Below, piece by piece: positions 13,501 through 25,380 of a stretch of DNA of 64,000 nucleotides (position 1 is its first letter; each line of letters starts with the position of its first letter). Below the pieces are notes generated by a model. The model saw only the letters and a list, made by a program, of their open reading frames with translations, was not told where the DNA came from and did no database searches. The position numbers and the translations under genes are program-made. Source of the stretch: Pseudocercospora fijiensis CIRAD86 (lineage: Eukaryota; Ascomycota; Dothideomycetes; Mycosphaerellales; Mycosphaerellaceae); contig NW_006921536.1 of the NCBI RefSeq assembly GCF_000340215.1, positions 4,663,537 to 4,727,536 of the forward strand, in the 5' to 3' direction.

Positions 13501-14090
13501 GAATCAATAGCTAGATACCTATAGGAGCAGGAATAGAACAAAATATAAGTCAGACTAGGAACCCTAAAGGCACTAATCAAATTTAGTCAACACAACTACT
13601 AGCTCTATAAGGACCTAAATAGGGCCGAGGCAAGCCTAGCTATCTAAATTAGATCTAAATACATTAGATTCAGATCTTACCTATTTAGAAGAAACGTCCT
13701 AGGAATTGAAAGTAGGGCTTGCTAATATAGCTACTAATCTTAGAACCCTAAGTATATACTGCTAGTCTACCCTTAATAGTTAGAAGGCAGAAGTAATTGG
13801 AGACTAAAAGCAATAGAAAGGGAATACGACAAGCTAATCTAGAGCAAAGAAGACCTAAAGAGGATAGTAAAGTAGATTATTAAATAGGGATTTATACAAC
13901 AATTCGCACTAGTAAGGGAAACTAAGGAGTAGATAAGAAGGAGGGAAGAAGAGGGGGAAAGAAGGGTAGGGTAGTAGGCAAGGTAGTTAGAAGGTAACAA
14001 CTATAATACTAGTATACCCTAGAGGAAGGAAAACAAGGAAACGAGGAAGATTAACACTTATAAATAGGACAGGAGGGAGGTTTTTACTAA
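10590..14090 (+). pseudogene. LINE ORF2: APE endonuclease, reverse transcriptase, C-terminal zinc finger; RIP-inactivated
   Basis: The start reads like the Tad ORF2 beginning: a YNVNKSKD motif, then IIAIxEPWLN, the conserved Glu-containing endonuclease block, at about 10,725. RDFNLYYPLWG near 11,040 is the DFN.HHP.WG block. The reverse transcriptase spans about 11,950-12,900, with KAYRLIALL, KGxxGGRKKRST and an FxDNTNILA active-site block in which one Asp of the DD pair now reads Asn. A Cys-containing C-terminal stretch near 13,720 corresponds to the terminal zinc finger of this clade. I see no RNase H motif. It is heavily interrupted by TAG. Confidence 0.8.
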
Positions 14091-14170
14091 CTAAGTTAGT
14101 TTCCTACCTAAAACAATACATAGAAACAGACCTGTATAGGCCGAAAGGCACTACAATAGGCAAATGAAAT

Positions 14171-14190
14171 ATCTATCTATCTATCTATCT
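14171..14190 (+). repeat. (ATCT)n tail of the LINE
   Basis: Five ATCT units end the LINE where other LINEs carry poly(A). The same repeat, in reverse complement, ends the second LINE copy at about 16,844-16,853. Confidence 0.8.
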
Positions 14191-14203
14191 ATATAGGCTT
14201 AAA

Positions 14204-14240
14204 ACTGGCCTATAGGTATAGGGCCGGTTACTAGCTAATA
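14204..14240 (-). repeat. 5' LTR of Gypsy copy A, second segment (37 bp)
   Basis: This is the start of the LTR (TATTAGCTAGTAACCGG on the minus strand; TG before RIP), separated from the rest at 9,026-9,267 by the LINE. The next base, 14,241, belongs to the integrase of Gypsy copy C, so this marks the end of A and its insertion site. Confidence 0.9.
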
Positions 14241-17200
14241 CCGGGATATATCGAGCGCCTTTAGTAAATCGATCTGCTATAATAAGGATAGTATTATATA
14301 CGTCCTTGCTGCCCCGGCGCTTAGTAGGAGGAAGGCCTGTAATAAAGTCTATTATAAGCTTAGTAAATAGCTTCCTAGGAACAGGAAGTAAAGACAACTC
14401 GCTAAATAGCAAGTGCTTTAGTGCTTTAACTCGCTAGTATACTATATAGGTCTGTATATACTCCTTTATATGCCGCTTACTATTTAGCTAGTAGTATATA
14501 CGCGATAGTAACTCGTACGACCTCTCTATACTATAGTAACTAGCGAGCTTACTATTATAGTGCCTCTTTAAAAGCTCTTATCTAATCGATTGTTTAGCGG
14601 GGACATAATATCTACCCTTAAACTTTAAGTAACCTTTGTCGTCGATCGACTAATTGTTATTACTCTTACTAGATCGAGTCGCCCGCCTACTTATAAGCCT
14701 ATTAATACGCTCGATAGCAAAGGCGTCCCTCTACTAAGTACGTAACAGCTTATCTACAAACAATTGACTATCCCTATTTGTAAGGTTACTTAATAGCACC
14801 CTCGCTATCGAACGAGGTACGTATTATATATATCTAATAGTACTAGTAGCCGGATTAACTATAACCCCTTCTATAGTGCTATCGCTATAGATAGCAATAT
14901 CTTTAATCGAGTCGTTATAGCTCGAGCGATCTGCGTCCTTTTTAACGTATACTAGAAGAACGATAACTCCGCTATAGTATTTATTGCCGCCGTAGGATCC
15001 GGAGGTCCGCTTATCCTACGTTTGCTTATTAATAATACGGGCTATAGCAATCTTATACTATAGGGTTAGAAACAATGAATTAATATATTAGGTCTCGCTA
15101 TCGTAATTAGGTCGCCTCGATAGGCTATTAGTAGGGTTGCTTACGCCTAGCCGATATAATATATTAAAATTAAACCTAGCGAGGTAGATAGCCTATCTAG
15201 CCTATCGACCTATAACCCTAGTAACCTTAGTAATGCTACGGAGGTTGTTATAGTCTATATAGACCTATATTGTATATTAAGCCCTATCGAGGTAGTGCCT
15301 CTAATGCTTAAAGGCCTCGACAATAGCTAGGAGCTCTTACTCGTAGGTCTCGTAGCGACGTTTAGTATTAATTATCTTCCTCGAGAAGAAGGCAATCGGG
15401 TGCTAGTAGGTGTTATTAGCCTGCTATAACATAATAGCCGATATAGCGAACTGTAAAGCGTTAGTCTTAATACGGATCTGCTTACTTAGTACAAAATAGT
15501 GCAATAAGGGGACTTTAGTAAAGCGTTGCTTTAGACCGTTAAAAGCAGCTTGTGTTTTGTTAGTCTATTTAAACTCTCTAGACGGGTTGGCCTTAGTTTT
15601 AGTAAGTTTAGTTAGTAGCATTACATACCGTAAATAGCTCTTAATAAACCGACGGTAGAAGTTAGCAAAACCTAGGAATAATTGAAGCTCCTTAATAGAC
15701 GTAGGAATAGGCTATTTAGTAATTGTTTTAATCCGGTTAGGATTAGCCTTAATACCCTCGGTTGAAATAAGAAAGCTAAGGAATAATACCTCTTTAGTAG
15801 TAAAGATGCATTTAGAAGGTTTGTAATATAGTCTATAAGCTCGTAGGCGGTCGAGGACCTTACGTACTACGGCCTAGTATTCTGCAATATTAGGTAAATA
15901 TATATAAACTAGGATATTATCTAGGTAAACTATATAGAGATAGTCTAATAGGCCCGAAAGGGCCCGATTAATATAGGACTAGAATATTATAGGGGTATTA
16001 GCTAAGCCGAATAGTATAACTAAGTACTCGAAATAGCTATAGCGAGTATAGAAGGCCGTTTTCTATTCGTCGCCTTTGCGAATGCAGATACGATAGTACG
16101 CATCCTTAATGTCTAGTATAGTATAGAAGTAGGCCCTAGAAAGGCGATCGAGGGTCTTATTAATAAGAGGGAGTAGACAGCGGTCTTTAATAGTAATAGC
16201 ATTAAGCCTACGATAGTCGATATATAGGCGCAGGCTACTATCCTTCTTAGGTACGAATAGGATAGGGGCGCTAGTAGGGCTATTACTATACCGTATCCGG
16301 CTATTAGCTAGGTTTTCCTCTAGATACTTACGTAATATAGCAAGCTCTCGTTTACTAAGGTTGTAAAGGGGGCTAAAGGGAACCTCCTTACCCTCTATAA
16401 TATTAATCTTATAATCCGTCTCTTTAAATATAGGCAATGTCGATGCTAAGTAGTGTTTAAATATATTAATATAAGTCTCTCGGATAGGCTCTAGTATACG
16501 AGCAAGCTAATTAGGATTATTAGGGGGTACAGGTTTATCGTCCTTACCTTCGAGTAGATCGGTAGTCGGATTAGCTAAGGCGGAGGCCGGTATTAGGTTG
16601 CTAATAAATAGGACCCTAATATCGTTAGGGCACTCGCTAACATTAATGTGTTTAATGTCCTCTTTCCTAGCGATTCTAAATCGCTACTTCTAGATGCCTA
16701 AGTCTATAGCTACAGCGTAGTACTTAAGAACAGGGTTGCTAATAACAATATTAGATAGGAGGCTGTCTATATCTACCGCGTAGGTAGTAAAGTTTAGTAG
16801 GCGCTTATTGCCGAGGTTATCTCTTAGGGCTATATAGATATAGATAGATAGATGGATATTTCATTTGCCTATTGTAGTGCCTTTCGGCCTATATAGGTCT
16901 GTTTCTATGTATTGTTTTAGGTAGGAAACCAACTTAGTTAGTAAAAACCTCCCTCCTATCCTATTTATAAGTGTTAATCTTCCTCGTTTCCTTATTTTCC
17001 TTCCTCTAGGGTATACTAGTATTATAGTTGTTACCCTCTAACTACTTTACCTACTGCCCTACCCTTCTTTCCCCCTCTTCTTCCCTCCTTCTTATCTACT
17101 CCTCGGTTTCCCTTGCTAGTGCGAATTGTTATACAAATCTCTATTTAATAATCTACTTTACTATCCTCTTTAGGTCTTCTTTACTCTAGATTAGCTTATC

Positions 17201-20026
17201 GTATTCCCTTTCTATTGCTTTTAGTCTCTAATTACTTCTGTCTTCTAACTATTAAGGGCAGACTAGCAGTATATACTTAGAGTTCTAAGATTAGTAGCTA
17301 TATTAGTAAGCTCTGCTTTCAATTCCTAGGACGTTTCTTCTAAATAGGTAAGATCTAAGTCTAATGTATTTAGATCTAATTTGGATAGCTAGGCTTGCCT
17401 CGGCCCTATTTAGGTCCTTATAGAGCTAGTAGTTGTATTAACTAAATTTGATTAGTGCCTTTGAGGTTCCTAGTCTAACTTATGTTTTATTCTATTCCTA
17501 CTCCTATAGGTATCTAGCAATTGATTCTACTAGGCTTTGTTTCTCTCCCTTTGGCTTGTCTTCCTTTAGCCTTATATTTAGTCCCTAGAGCTCTTTCTCT
17601 AGCATTTCTCTTATTAAGACTCTATATTGCTCTAGGTCTTTAACTTTCTAGGGAGTTATTTATAGTCTGTCTCGCCTCCTAGTCCTAATGCACTAGGCTT
17701 TTATCTTGTCTATTGCCTTTTAGATAGTCTATTAGGCTAGGTATTCTATTGTCTTTGCTATATATTAGTGTCTTAGTCCCTTGAAGTATTGTTTGACTAG
17801 TAGGATCCCTAATTCTATTTCCACTACCCTTATTAGTATAGTTTTGTATGCTCCTAGGATTTTCTTTAGGCTTTAGGTTTGGGACCTACTAACTAGTTGC
17901 TTAATCCTCTTTAGTATTTTCTCTTAGGCTGTCTATATCTGTACTCTATATAGTATTGCTAGCTTGACAATTGCTTTGTATATAACTTTAGCTTTCTCGA
18001 ATATAGCCCCCTATATAGAGGCTATAAGCCTATTAATAGATTGCATATTAGCATCTGCCCTCTGCTTTGCCTTCTTTACTTATAGTCCCTAATTCAGTTT
18101 TGGATCTAGCTAGATCCCTAGTACCCTAAGCTCTGCTAATAGTTGGGTTTCAAAGCCTTAGATAGTAATTAATTGCTTTATATTATAGGTTGATTTAGCC
18201 TTGCTAAAGTGGATAAGCTAGTACTTTTCTAGGGCGAATTTTGCTCTATACCTCCTTACCCATTTTTTACACTCCTAGTGCTTCTCTTCTAGGATCTTAC
18301 AGTTGGTTTCTATTGTCTTAGACTAGGCTAGGATGTTTGTGTCATCTACAAACCCTAATGCTAATGTGTTTTTTGATTCTAGGAGTGGCTATATAGATAT
18401 AGTAAGCTCTATAGGTTAAGTGCCGAGCGTTATTAAACTAAGCAAGGGTTAGTAGGTTAGTCCTAGGCAACTATCGAAGGTCTAATTGCTTAGCTAGGCG
18501 ATAGTTAATAAGGGCACTAACTAAATTTCCTAGGTCTAGAGTAACCTTAGTTTTATAATTGTTACTATATATATCCCCTACGAGACAGGTACGTATAATA
18601 GCTAGCACAATGTCGATAGTCTTACGCCGTACAAGGCTAATAGTTAGTACAGCGCTTACTCTTTTTTCGAAGGTTAGCCTATAGGGGTAGCGTTAGCTAC
18701 TAAAAGGTGTTTCCTATATTTAGCGGAAGCGCGGTTAATCCGGGTCTAATCCCTTAGTTTATTGTATTAGCCTAATAGATAGCTAGTACTATTACAGTTA
18801 AAGCACTTTAGTCCGGTTAGGGGGTTGCTATAGCTATTACTGCTATTATTAGTCGAGCGGTTAGTATTATAGGGATACGAGCCCCTTCTACGGCCTCTAT
18901 CGCGGCCTCCTCTATATAGCCGCCGGCTACGGCCTCTCCTACGGTCGTTACTGTTCCTATTGTTAGTATTATTGTTATAGTAGGAACCTTAGTTTCCTCC
19001 GCGGCTACGGTTGCTACGGTTAGTACTAGCTAGTCGGATCCTCGATTCTAGTCGTTATTAGAGCTAAACAGCCCGTTCGGCTGTTTCTACTTCGACTATA
19101 AATTAAATGCGTATTAGATTAGCTTGTTCGAATATACGGCGACGGTCTAATTCGAGGATAAGTTCCTATCTAAGTTTTAGGCGTATCTCGGAGATCTATA
19201 TAGAATTAGTCTTAGGCGGAAGGTCGTCTTTAAGGGTTTTTAAATAGGCCTCGAATAAGCGGGCCGATTAATTAGTCTTTTACTTAGCTCGAAGGTACTA
19301 GTCCTAAGTATGTTGTTGCCTTAGTATAGGGTTTCTAAGGGTGTCTAGTATAATAGTTTTATAGGTTTGCTACTAAATAGCGGTCTAATTAGTAAGGGAG
19401 TCGAAATAGTTATCCTAGGTGCGTTTTAGGTCTCTATTAATATATTATATAGTATAGACGACTAACGAGTAATCGTCCGGAAGAGCCCTAGGTACGTTTC
19501 GCTAGTTAAGCTTATAGTTACGAATATAGTCGTTATATTGCTTTCGGCTAGAGCTATTAAATACGGTATAGTCCTTAAGTTTAGCATCCTTCTTTTAGAC
19601 TGCAACGGGTAGTAAAGAAGGCCCTACTATCGGCTTAGTATTAGTTGTTAGGGCCCCCTAAAGGCGGCGAAGCTCGAGGAGGTTATCTTTTAGCTACTGC
19701 TCTTAACGTAGGGTAGTAAGCCTGTTTTAAGTAGCTTCTTAAAGTCTCCCTACTAGTTAGGGCCCGAAGGCTAGTTAGCTATATCGTCGATTAACAATAT
19801 TATTAAGAATGTCGTTAATAGGCAATTCTAGATTATCGCCTAGAACTATAGGTTCTTCGGCAGGCCTAGTAGTAGGCTCTTTAGTAGGTACTTTAGTAGG
19901 CACTTCGGTAGGTACTTCGGTAGGCACTATGCTACTAGTATTGTTATTGCTAGCGCTGCTAGCGGCGCCGCGGTTGTTGTTATTATTATTTCGTAATAAG
20001 CCGGCTATTGTAATAAGGGGTAGCAC
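14241..20026 (-). pseudogene. gag-pol of Gypsy copy C, RIP-inactivated
   Basis: Reading down from 20,026: gag N-terminus with Asn, Ser and Pro-Thr-Glu/Lys repeats (an open stretch at 19,775-20,026 survives), then a CFNC zinc-knuckle start near 18,800 and a protease-containing region. Reverse transcriptase follows at about 16,440-15,850. Its open stretch 16,063-16,437 contains LFVPKKDSSLRLYIDYRRLN and ILDIKDAYYRI. The YLDD box reads YLDN near 15,910. RNase H and the start of integrase reach 14,241. The reading is broken by many TAG codons and by the LINE. Confidence 0.8.
16844..18386 (-). mobile_element. Tad-like LINE, 5'-truncated second copy
   Basis: Reverse complement of the 3' ~1.5 kb of the LINE at 12,65x-14,190, ending in the same tetranucleotide repeat at 16,844. 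It is flanked by a 16-bp perfect target duplication, GGCTATATAGATATAG, at 16,828-16,843 and 18,387-18,402. The equivalent place in copy D (about 48,495) has no LINE. It encodes only the end of the reverse transcriptase and the C-terminal region, RIP-inactivated. Truncation from the 5' end is usual for LINE insertion. Confidence 0.92.
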
Positions 20027-20283
20027 TAATAATGTATTATAGCCCCTTATAGTACGGATATAGCAGAATTAGTAGGTATCGACTTAGTGCGATTAACTTA
20101 GTATAATAGGCCGTATAGAAGGCCTTGCTTAATAATTAGTACGGTTGTTTCGATAGAATAGTACGTATAGGTCCCGTTCTTTAGGCGCAATATAGTTAGA
20201 TTAGTCTTATTTGTAGCTATACCGCTAAAAGCTTAAAATAAGGACTATCTAGCTACTGCCCTTAAAGGGTAGATCGAATACTA

Positions 20284-20479
20284 TATAAGAAGGGTATATT
20301 AGTAGGTAGATAGGGTAGTAGTAGGTATAGGTAGTATTCGATAAGGAGCTAGGAGGAGAGGGAGGAAGGCAGGCAAGTTAGCCTATTACTAAGCGCTAAG
20401 CCCTGCCTAAGGCACTAAGACCCTAGCTTTACTTAGCCTAGTTATATGCTAATTACGTATAGCCTCTTTAGCCCTAATA
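20284..20479 (-). repeat. 5' LTR of Gypsy copy C (196 bp)
   Basis: Nearly identical to the two LTRs of copy D (43,454-43,650 and 50,376-50,572). On the minus strand it starts TATTAGG (TGTTAGG before RIP) and ends CTTCTTATA. Confidence 0.9.
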
Positions 20480-20585
20480 CTAGCTATCTTGCTAGCTATA
20501 TTGCTAGCTATCTTACTAGCTATATTGCTAGCTATGTTGCTAGCTATATTGCTAGCTATCTTGCTAGCTATCTTGCTAGTCCTTA
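20480..20585 (-). repeat. 12-bp minisatellite (CTAGCTATMTTG), about nine units, in frame with an ORF
   Basis: Nine consecutive 12-base units with few changes. Read on the minus strand they continue the frame of the ORF ending here and would give a four-residue repeat, roughly Gln-Gln-Asp-Ser with TAG read as Gln. Copy C was inserted at the distal end of the array. Confidence 0.8.
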
Positions 20586-21589
20586 GCTTCGCTCGACTCT
20601 TTTAGAATAGGCGTAACTCGCGGTAGCCTCGCGGTGTCCTCGCCGCTTAGGTTAATAAACTTAGGCGGCTTTTTTGTATCGATTACCTTCTCCTTCTATA
20701 GCTTCTCTTACTTAATCTCTATAGATAGAACAACCCCGTCCTAACTCGCTATAGCACTCGCGCTACTACTCGTAGTAGGAGTACTTAGCCGGTACTTCCG
20801 CTTTAGTTGCCTTTATTGCTATAGCTTCCGCTATTGTTAGATACAGATTTTAAGGTAATAGATTAGTAGCTGCTTTGTTGCTTTCCCTCCTATTTGCGGT
20901 TTAAAGAGTATAAGAGCCTCTTTAACTAGTCCTAGGCCGAGTGCTTTAGAAGCGACTTTATCTAGTAATAAGCGCTTATTATCGAAATTAGTATAGAAGA
21001 AGTAGTCCGTATAGTCGTCGACCTAATAGACGCTACCTTGCGGTAGGTCCTTAGCGTCAATCCGACTAAGAACCTAGTCTATAAGTAATATATTAGCTTC
21101 TTCGAAGTCTTTGTTAGACTAGATATTAGTAATAGAAGTCTATAGGACTAGCTAATTATATTCCTATAGGTCGACTCTACCCCTACGAGAAACCTCTACT
21201 CGCTAGCTAAAAACTGAATAGCGGCAGGTAAATAATACCTTTGTTAGCTCCTTTAATAGTTGTATAGGTATTAGTAGACGTTGCGAGAGGCTCCGAGATC
21301 TAGCATTTAGTCGAGAAGTTGGCTTATACTGCTAAATAGCAGCATTGCGTATAGTATTCGCCGCCTTAGGTAGAGAAGGGAACGTATTAAAGCCTCGTAC
21401 CGTACTCGCAGTTAAACTCGTAGTAGTAGTAGCGGTAGCAGCTGCGGCTACTACTAACGGCTCGTATACAAATCGCTCGGTTAGTAGATTAGGGTTCTTA
21501 AGACTATATTAGTTATAGAATGCATATACTTTTAATAGTGTTATATAGTTAGCGCCGGTAATAGTATAAAAGGTACCCTAGACAGGCAT
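20480..21589 (-). pseudogene. Unidentified RIP-inactivated ORF with tetrapeptide repeats
   Basis: From ATG at 21,587-21,589 a single frame runs about 370 codons, interrupted only by TAG/TAA that RIP could have made, into the 12-bp minisatellite, where copy C cuts it off. The protein has no domain I recognise. It contains LLTERFVYEPLVVAAAA, a Thr/Ala-rich stretch and a C-terminal Lys-rich segment before the repeats. It lies on the same strand as, and downstream of, the integrase-type transposase at 22,040-22,756, so it could be the second ORF of that element. That is inference from position only. Confidence 0.45.
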
Positions 21590-22039
21590 TATTAGTAGTA
21601 GAACTAAGGTAGAACTATAGTAGTAGTATAGAGGTAGAACAAGATAGGAATTGAAAGATTAAGAAGGAAATAGAACTGAAATAAGCGACTCGCGGCCGGC
21701 TCGCGGCCGGCTCGCAAATCCCTTATTTTAGATTAGTATATATTATTTGCAAACTTAATCAATCTAGCCCCGGTATTCGCCCTACCTAACGTCTAATTAC
21801 GAGCTGCTAATAGCTTGTCCAACTCTATTAGTTTAGGCCCTAACCCTGTAGCTATATACTCGGCAATTAGCTATCGAAGAAGTAAGTATACCTAGCGGTA
21901 AACTCGCTCTCTATCGCTATTATTCTCGCTACTACTAACTAGATACGAGAAGCCGCGAGTCTACAATGCTATCTAACACTAAGTAAGCGTAGCCTCGGGC
22001 AGGTAGGCTTTAAGATCTAGGAATTAGCGAGTCTATTAG
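21590..22039. other. Spacer, no gene seen
   Basis: RIP-mutated sequence between two minus-strand ORFs. It contains two GGCTCGCGGCC units at 21,690-21,715. Short GCGAGTCTATA tandem units (22,025-22,070) lie at the end of the following ORF. Confidence 0.4.
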
Positions 22040-22756
22040 CGAGTCTATAGCGAGTCTATAGCGAGTACTATAGAATCTAATATATACCGAATCCTTAAAG
22101 GTCTTGCTCTATATTATTAAGTACGCTATTAGGCATAGGAATACCTTAATAAGAATGCCCGCTTAGCTCTAGATAATAGTGTAGAATATACGGAATACCT
22201 AGTACGACGTATAGTCGATTAGCCTGCTTCCTAATCCGATAGCTATTCTAGAGGTAAACAAATTCGAGGACTTTATAGCGCATAATTAGTATATAGACTA
22301 TAAGGAAGGCAATCCGATCGGCTAGCAATTTAGCATCGTATAGTAACTCGCGTAGCAACTCGTAAAAATAGCCCCTCTAGCTATTTAATACAGGTGCTTG
22401 CTAGCGCTACTATACCTCGATCCGCTAGTTTATCTTGCTTATACCGTATTTAAAGCAGTCTTCGAAAGCTAGTAGTTCTAGTTCTAGTTCCGGATCCGGG
22501 TTACTACGAGTCGTAAGGCGAGTCGCAAGGCGAGTCGTATAGTAAGCGTTCGCGGCTAGAATCGTTTCCGCCCTACGGTCTAATTAGATAATCTATAGTA
22601 TTACACTACTATTCTTAATCGTTATAATATATTAAGCGAGTACGGATATAGCTATATAGCTAGTAATCCCTACGTAGACCTAGATAATATAACGCGAGTA
22701 GACATTAATAGCTACGTAGATCTGTATCTCCTAATACTCGAATTTATAGTAAGTAT
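22040..22756 (-). pseudogene. DDE integrase-core transposase, 3' half (5' half at 51,386-51,999)
   Basis: Minus-strand frame directly continuing that at 51,386 once Gypsy copy B and one GTAT are removed. Across the junction the protein reads GPSYAMLMDTYYKFEYW (TAG as Trp, ATA as Met), then INVYSRYII and VYVGITSY. This is the block around the first catalytic Asp and the DAYSRY.(V/L)W.YVG block of a family of fungal integrase-core transposases. Downstream are a KMNxRIEVWW block and a NSYRIRKQANR block, both typical of that family. The C-terminus is near 22,040. It is RIP-inactivated and split by a 28.6-kb insertion. Confidence 0.75.
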
Positions 22757-23035
22757 TATTAGCTAGTAACCGGCCCTACACCTATAGGCCAGTTTTGAGC
22801 CTATATAAGAGGCCTCCTTCTATAGAGTAGACAGATTATTAACCTCGTATAGTACATTGTTTATATTACACTTCTATAATGCCTATGTTATAGGGCTCTA
22901 GTTATTAGCCTAAGCGACAGTCTCGTTATCCTATCTTGCTAAATATAGCTGCCTATATTGCTATAGGTTATGTTACCCTCGGTAGCCTATACTATTGCTA
23001 TAAGTAGTAGTAGTAGTGTTAGTTTCCGTCCTTTA
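22757..23035 (+). repeat. 5' LTR of Gypsy copy B (279 bp)
   Basis: Starts TATTAGCTAGTAACCGG (TG before RIP) and ends CGTCCTTTA. A TATATAAGAGG box lies about 45 bases in, a likely promoter. Two other copies: 51,107-51,385 and the split LTR of copy A. Confidence 0.9.
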
Positions 23036-23848
23036 TTAGAGCCGAAGGTAGGGCTATCTCTTTATATCTAACAGGTTCGGGTGTATTAAAGGTAGTCTCT
23101 AGGCACGAATAGCTATAACCGAAGCGAGGGCACGATAAGAGCCTACGATACGGACGATACCGAAGTATCTTAAGGGGCCGTTACGACAAGTAGAGAAACC
23201 TCTTAACGAGGGCATCGCTTTAACCCTAAAAAGCTATAAACCCTTAGGACTGTTATAGCTTAGGGCCTAGTCTATAACTATAGCTAGCTTCTAAGGACTC
23301 GGCTCCGGGTCGAAGACCTATTTAGTACCGCTTACTCGAGATAAGCTACCGCCCGCCTAAGGAGGAGATAGATTAATTACCTATTAGCCTTGCTTAGTTT
23401 GCTAAGACTATCTATACGATAGCAATTTCTAGATTATAGGTCGGATACCTAGACAGTTCCCCTATTAACCGGGTAGATTGCTTCGGGATTCGCTACCTCG
23501 TTCGGATAGTACTTAGCCTTCTACTAGAAAAAGAAGGTCCCTACCCCCCCGCCTAGCTAAAGGAGATAACTATAGTTAGTAAAGTAGCTAGTTTCTAGGA
23601 TCTAGGTATAAATAGAGATTGCAGTTCCTTCCTCTGAGCGGCTTTTATCTAAACTTACTAAATTAAAGCTCCTAGGGGTATCTAGGCGACCCCTAGGAGG
23701 CTAAACTCTAATACTACCCCGGGGGTAATATTAGAAGAAAACAGCCTAGTATACTATTTTCTCGCATAGCAACATCGAAACAAACCTATAATATATACTA
23801 AAAACACTTTCCTATAGCACTTTATTTTAACTACTTTATAACAATCGA
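23036..23848. other. Leader between 5' LTR and gag of Gypsy copy B
   Basis: No supported ORF. It is conserved with copy A (8,208-9,025) and carries a palindrome at 23,710-23,732. Confidence 0.6.
23710..23732. repeat. CCCCGGGG-type palindrome, copy B leader
   Basis: AATACTACCCC then GGGGGTAATATT; the flanks CTCT/AGAAG extend the dyad. It lies 117 bases before gag. Confidence 0.8.
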
Positions 23849-25380
23849 ATAAGCTCTAGCGAAAGCGAGTATTACGAATTAGCGGAATCTTCGGAATCTA
23901 ATAACCTACCGGACCCTATTAACGAAGAAATTAGGCGACGACTAGTTGTTATAAGCGCTATCGACCTAGGGGCTATCGAGCCTTCTACGCCCGAGGCTCT
24001 CTATAATATCGTTATAAAGATAATTTAAGGGTAAACTAACCTTCTCTATTAGAATAGGCGTCGCCCGCTAGAGCTAGGAAGCAGTAGGAACCCTTTATTC
24101 GAAGGGTAGAACGCTACGGCGTACGTAGAACGCTTTAAGGACAACTTAGCCGAGTACGGACTCGAAGAGGAGTCGGACTAGTACAAGGTCCGGTCCCTTA
24201 CGAGGACTACTATTACTAAGCTTTACCGAACCCTTAGAACCCTAGTTAGCTACCTAGAAAAGGACGACAAGTCTAATACCGACTAGGAGGTCTTTAAGTA
24301 GGCCTTTATAAGGGAGTATCGGGATCGCGATAGCCGTCGTATTAAAGGCAGTCGTACGTAGCTTAAGAACCTCTATATAGAGAGGCGTACCGAAGATAAC
24401 GACCTAAAGGAGTACGTCCGCGAGTTTGTTAAGTTAGCGGACGGCATCGACTAGTAGGACCTCGAGAATTCTTAGAGAACGAGGCTGCTCCTTAAAGGGT
24501 TGCCGTAGTCTACGGCTAAGTATGTCTTCCGTCGCTATAAGCTTAGCGAAGCTAATCCCGAGACCTTTAGGAAGTATAAAGAGGTCCTAGAGGCTATTAA
24601 GGACGACATTAATAGCTCCGCTGATATAAAGAAGTTCATTTACGGCAAGGACCGGAATAACCTAGCCTAGGTAAGGAACGATATCTCGGGAACTAGAGGG
24701 CCTAAGTTTCTTCCTAAATCGCAAAGTAGTCCTAGTACCGTAACTCCTACTATTACTAAGCATTCTTAGGACGTTGCGGACTTAGCTAAATCCCTAGCCT
24801 AGCTCAACCTTAATACGAAAGCACTATAGCGAGTTAGGGAGGTCCTTAATACTAGTATACTAAAGGATATACTACCGGTCTACTAGGTCTCCGATCCTAA
24901 CTACCCTAAGGCCCCTTTAGTTAACGTCTATACTATACGGAAGATCTATTCTAACTTAGATAGCAAGTGCTAGATATACGGCGGTTTTAAACATATTTAA
25001 TTAGACTGCCCTATCTAGAAAGAGCTTCTTAAGAGGAAGCTCGTTATATAAGTAAATAGTCGGTTCTACTATACCGATACCGGCGATAAGATTAACTTCG
25101 AGTAGGATCGTAGAGCCCCGAAGCTACCTTAACTTAGGAGTCTTTTAGAGAAGAAGTATAGTAGCAAGATCGAGTTTAAGGATACTAGGAATAGTACCCT
25201 CGCCGCTATTACTAAACGAGAAACTTAGAAGGTTAGGGCAAAATAGGTTAAAGAGCGGAGTAGTAACGGTACTACTAAGCCTATTAAAGTTAACTTTGTT
25301 TCTTAGGACCCGGACGCAGTTACTAATGTTTACGCGGTTACTAAGAATAGCGTAGATATCTACGCTACTACAAGGTCCTA
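23849..25380 (+). pseudogene. gag of Gypsy copy B, RIP-inactivated
   Basis: The start is ATA at 23,849 (ATG before RIP), giving an acidic Ser/Glu N-terminus. Residues about 60-300 look like a retrotransposon capsid domain: PLFEG.NATAYVERFKDNL, then a Trp/Arg-rich helical region with LKNLYMERRTEDNDLKEYV. Near 24,970 the motif CxxYGGFKHxxLDCP is a degraded CCHC zinc knuckle. A basic Thr/Lys-rich tail follows. Interruptions are TAG/TAA only. Confidence 0.8.

Larger units (their letters stand above)
9268..14190 (+). mobile_element. Tad-like LINE, near full-length, inserted in an LTR
   Basis: The element has two ORFs and a 3' end in short ATCT repeats (14,171-14,190). It is flanked by a 13-bp target duplication: ATATAGGCTCAAA at 9,255-9,267 and ATATAGGCTTAAA at 14,191-14,203, differing by one CpA to TpA change. 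Removing it rejoins a 279-bp Gypsy LTR. The first ~30 bases (9,268-9,298) resemble an inverted piece of ORF2 (compare 17,930-17,960), so the 5' end may be rearranged. Confidence 0.9.
14241..20479 (-). mobile_element. Gypsy LTR retrotransposon copy C, 3'-truncated
   Basis: Collinear with complete copy D (45,90x-50,572). Only the 5' LTR (20,284-20,479) is present. The integrase end, chromodomain and 3' LTR of the model copy are missing because copy A was inserted at 14,241. A LINE fragment (16,844-18,386) interrupts pol. The base following the 5' LTR starts CTAGC, the same pentamer that flanks copy D. Confidence 0.88.

Noticed and set aside
19809..20042. Plus-strand ORF with Val/Gly/Thr and Leu repeats (also 49,919-50,155)
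   Set aside because: Antisense of the low-complexity gag N-terminus in both Gypsy C and D.
20480..20585. CRISPR-like array
   Set aside because: Twelve-base units without spacers, in frame with an ORF, in a eukaryotic genome; an ordinary minisatellite.
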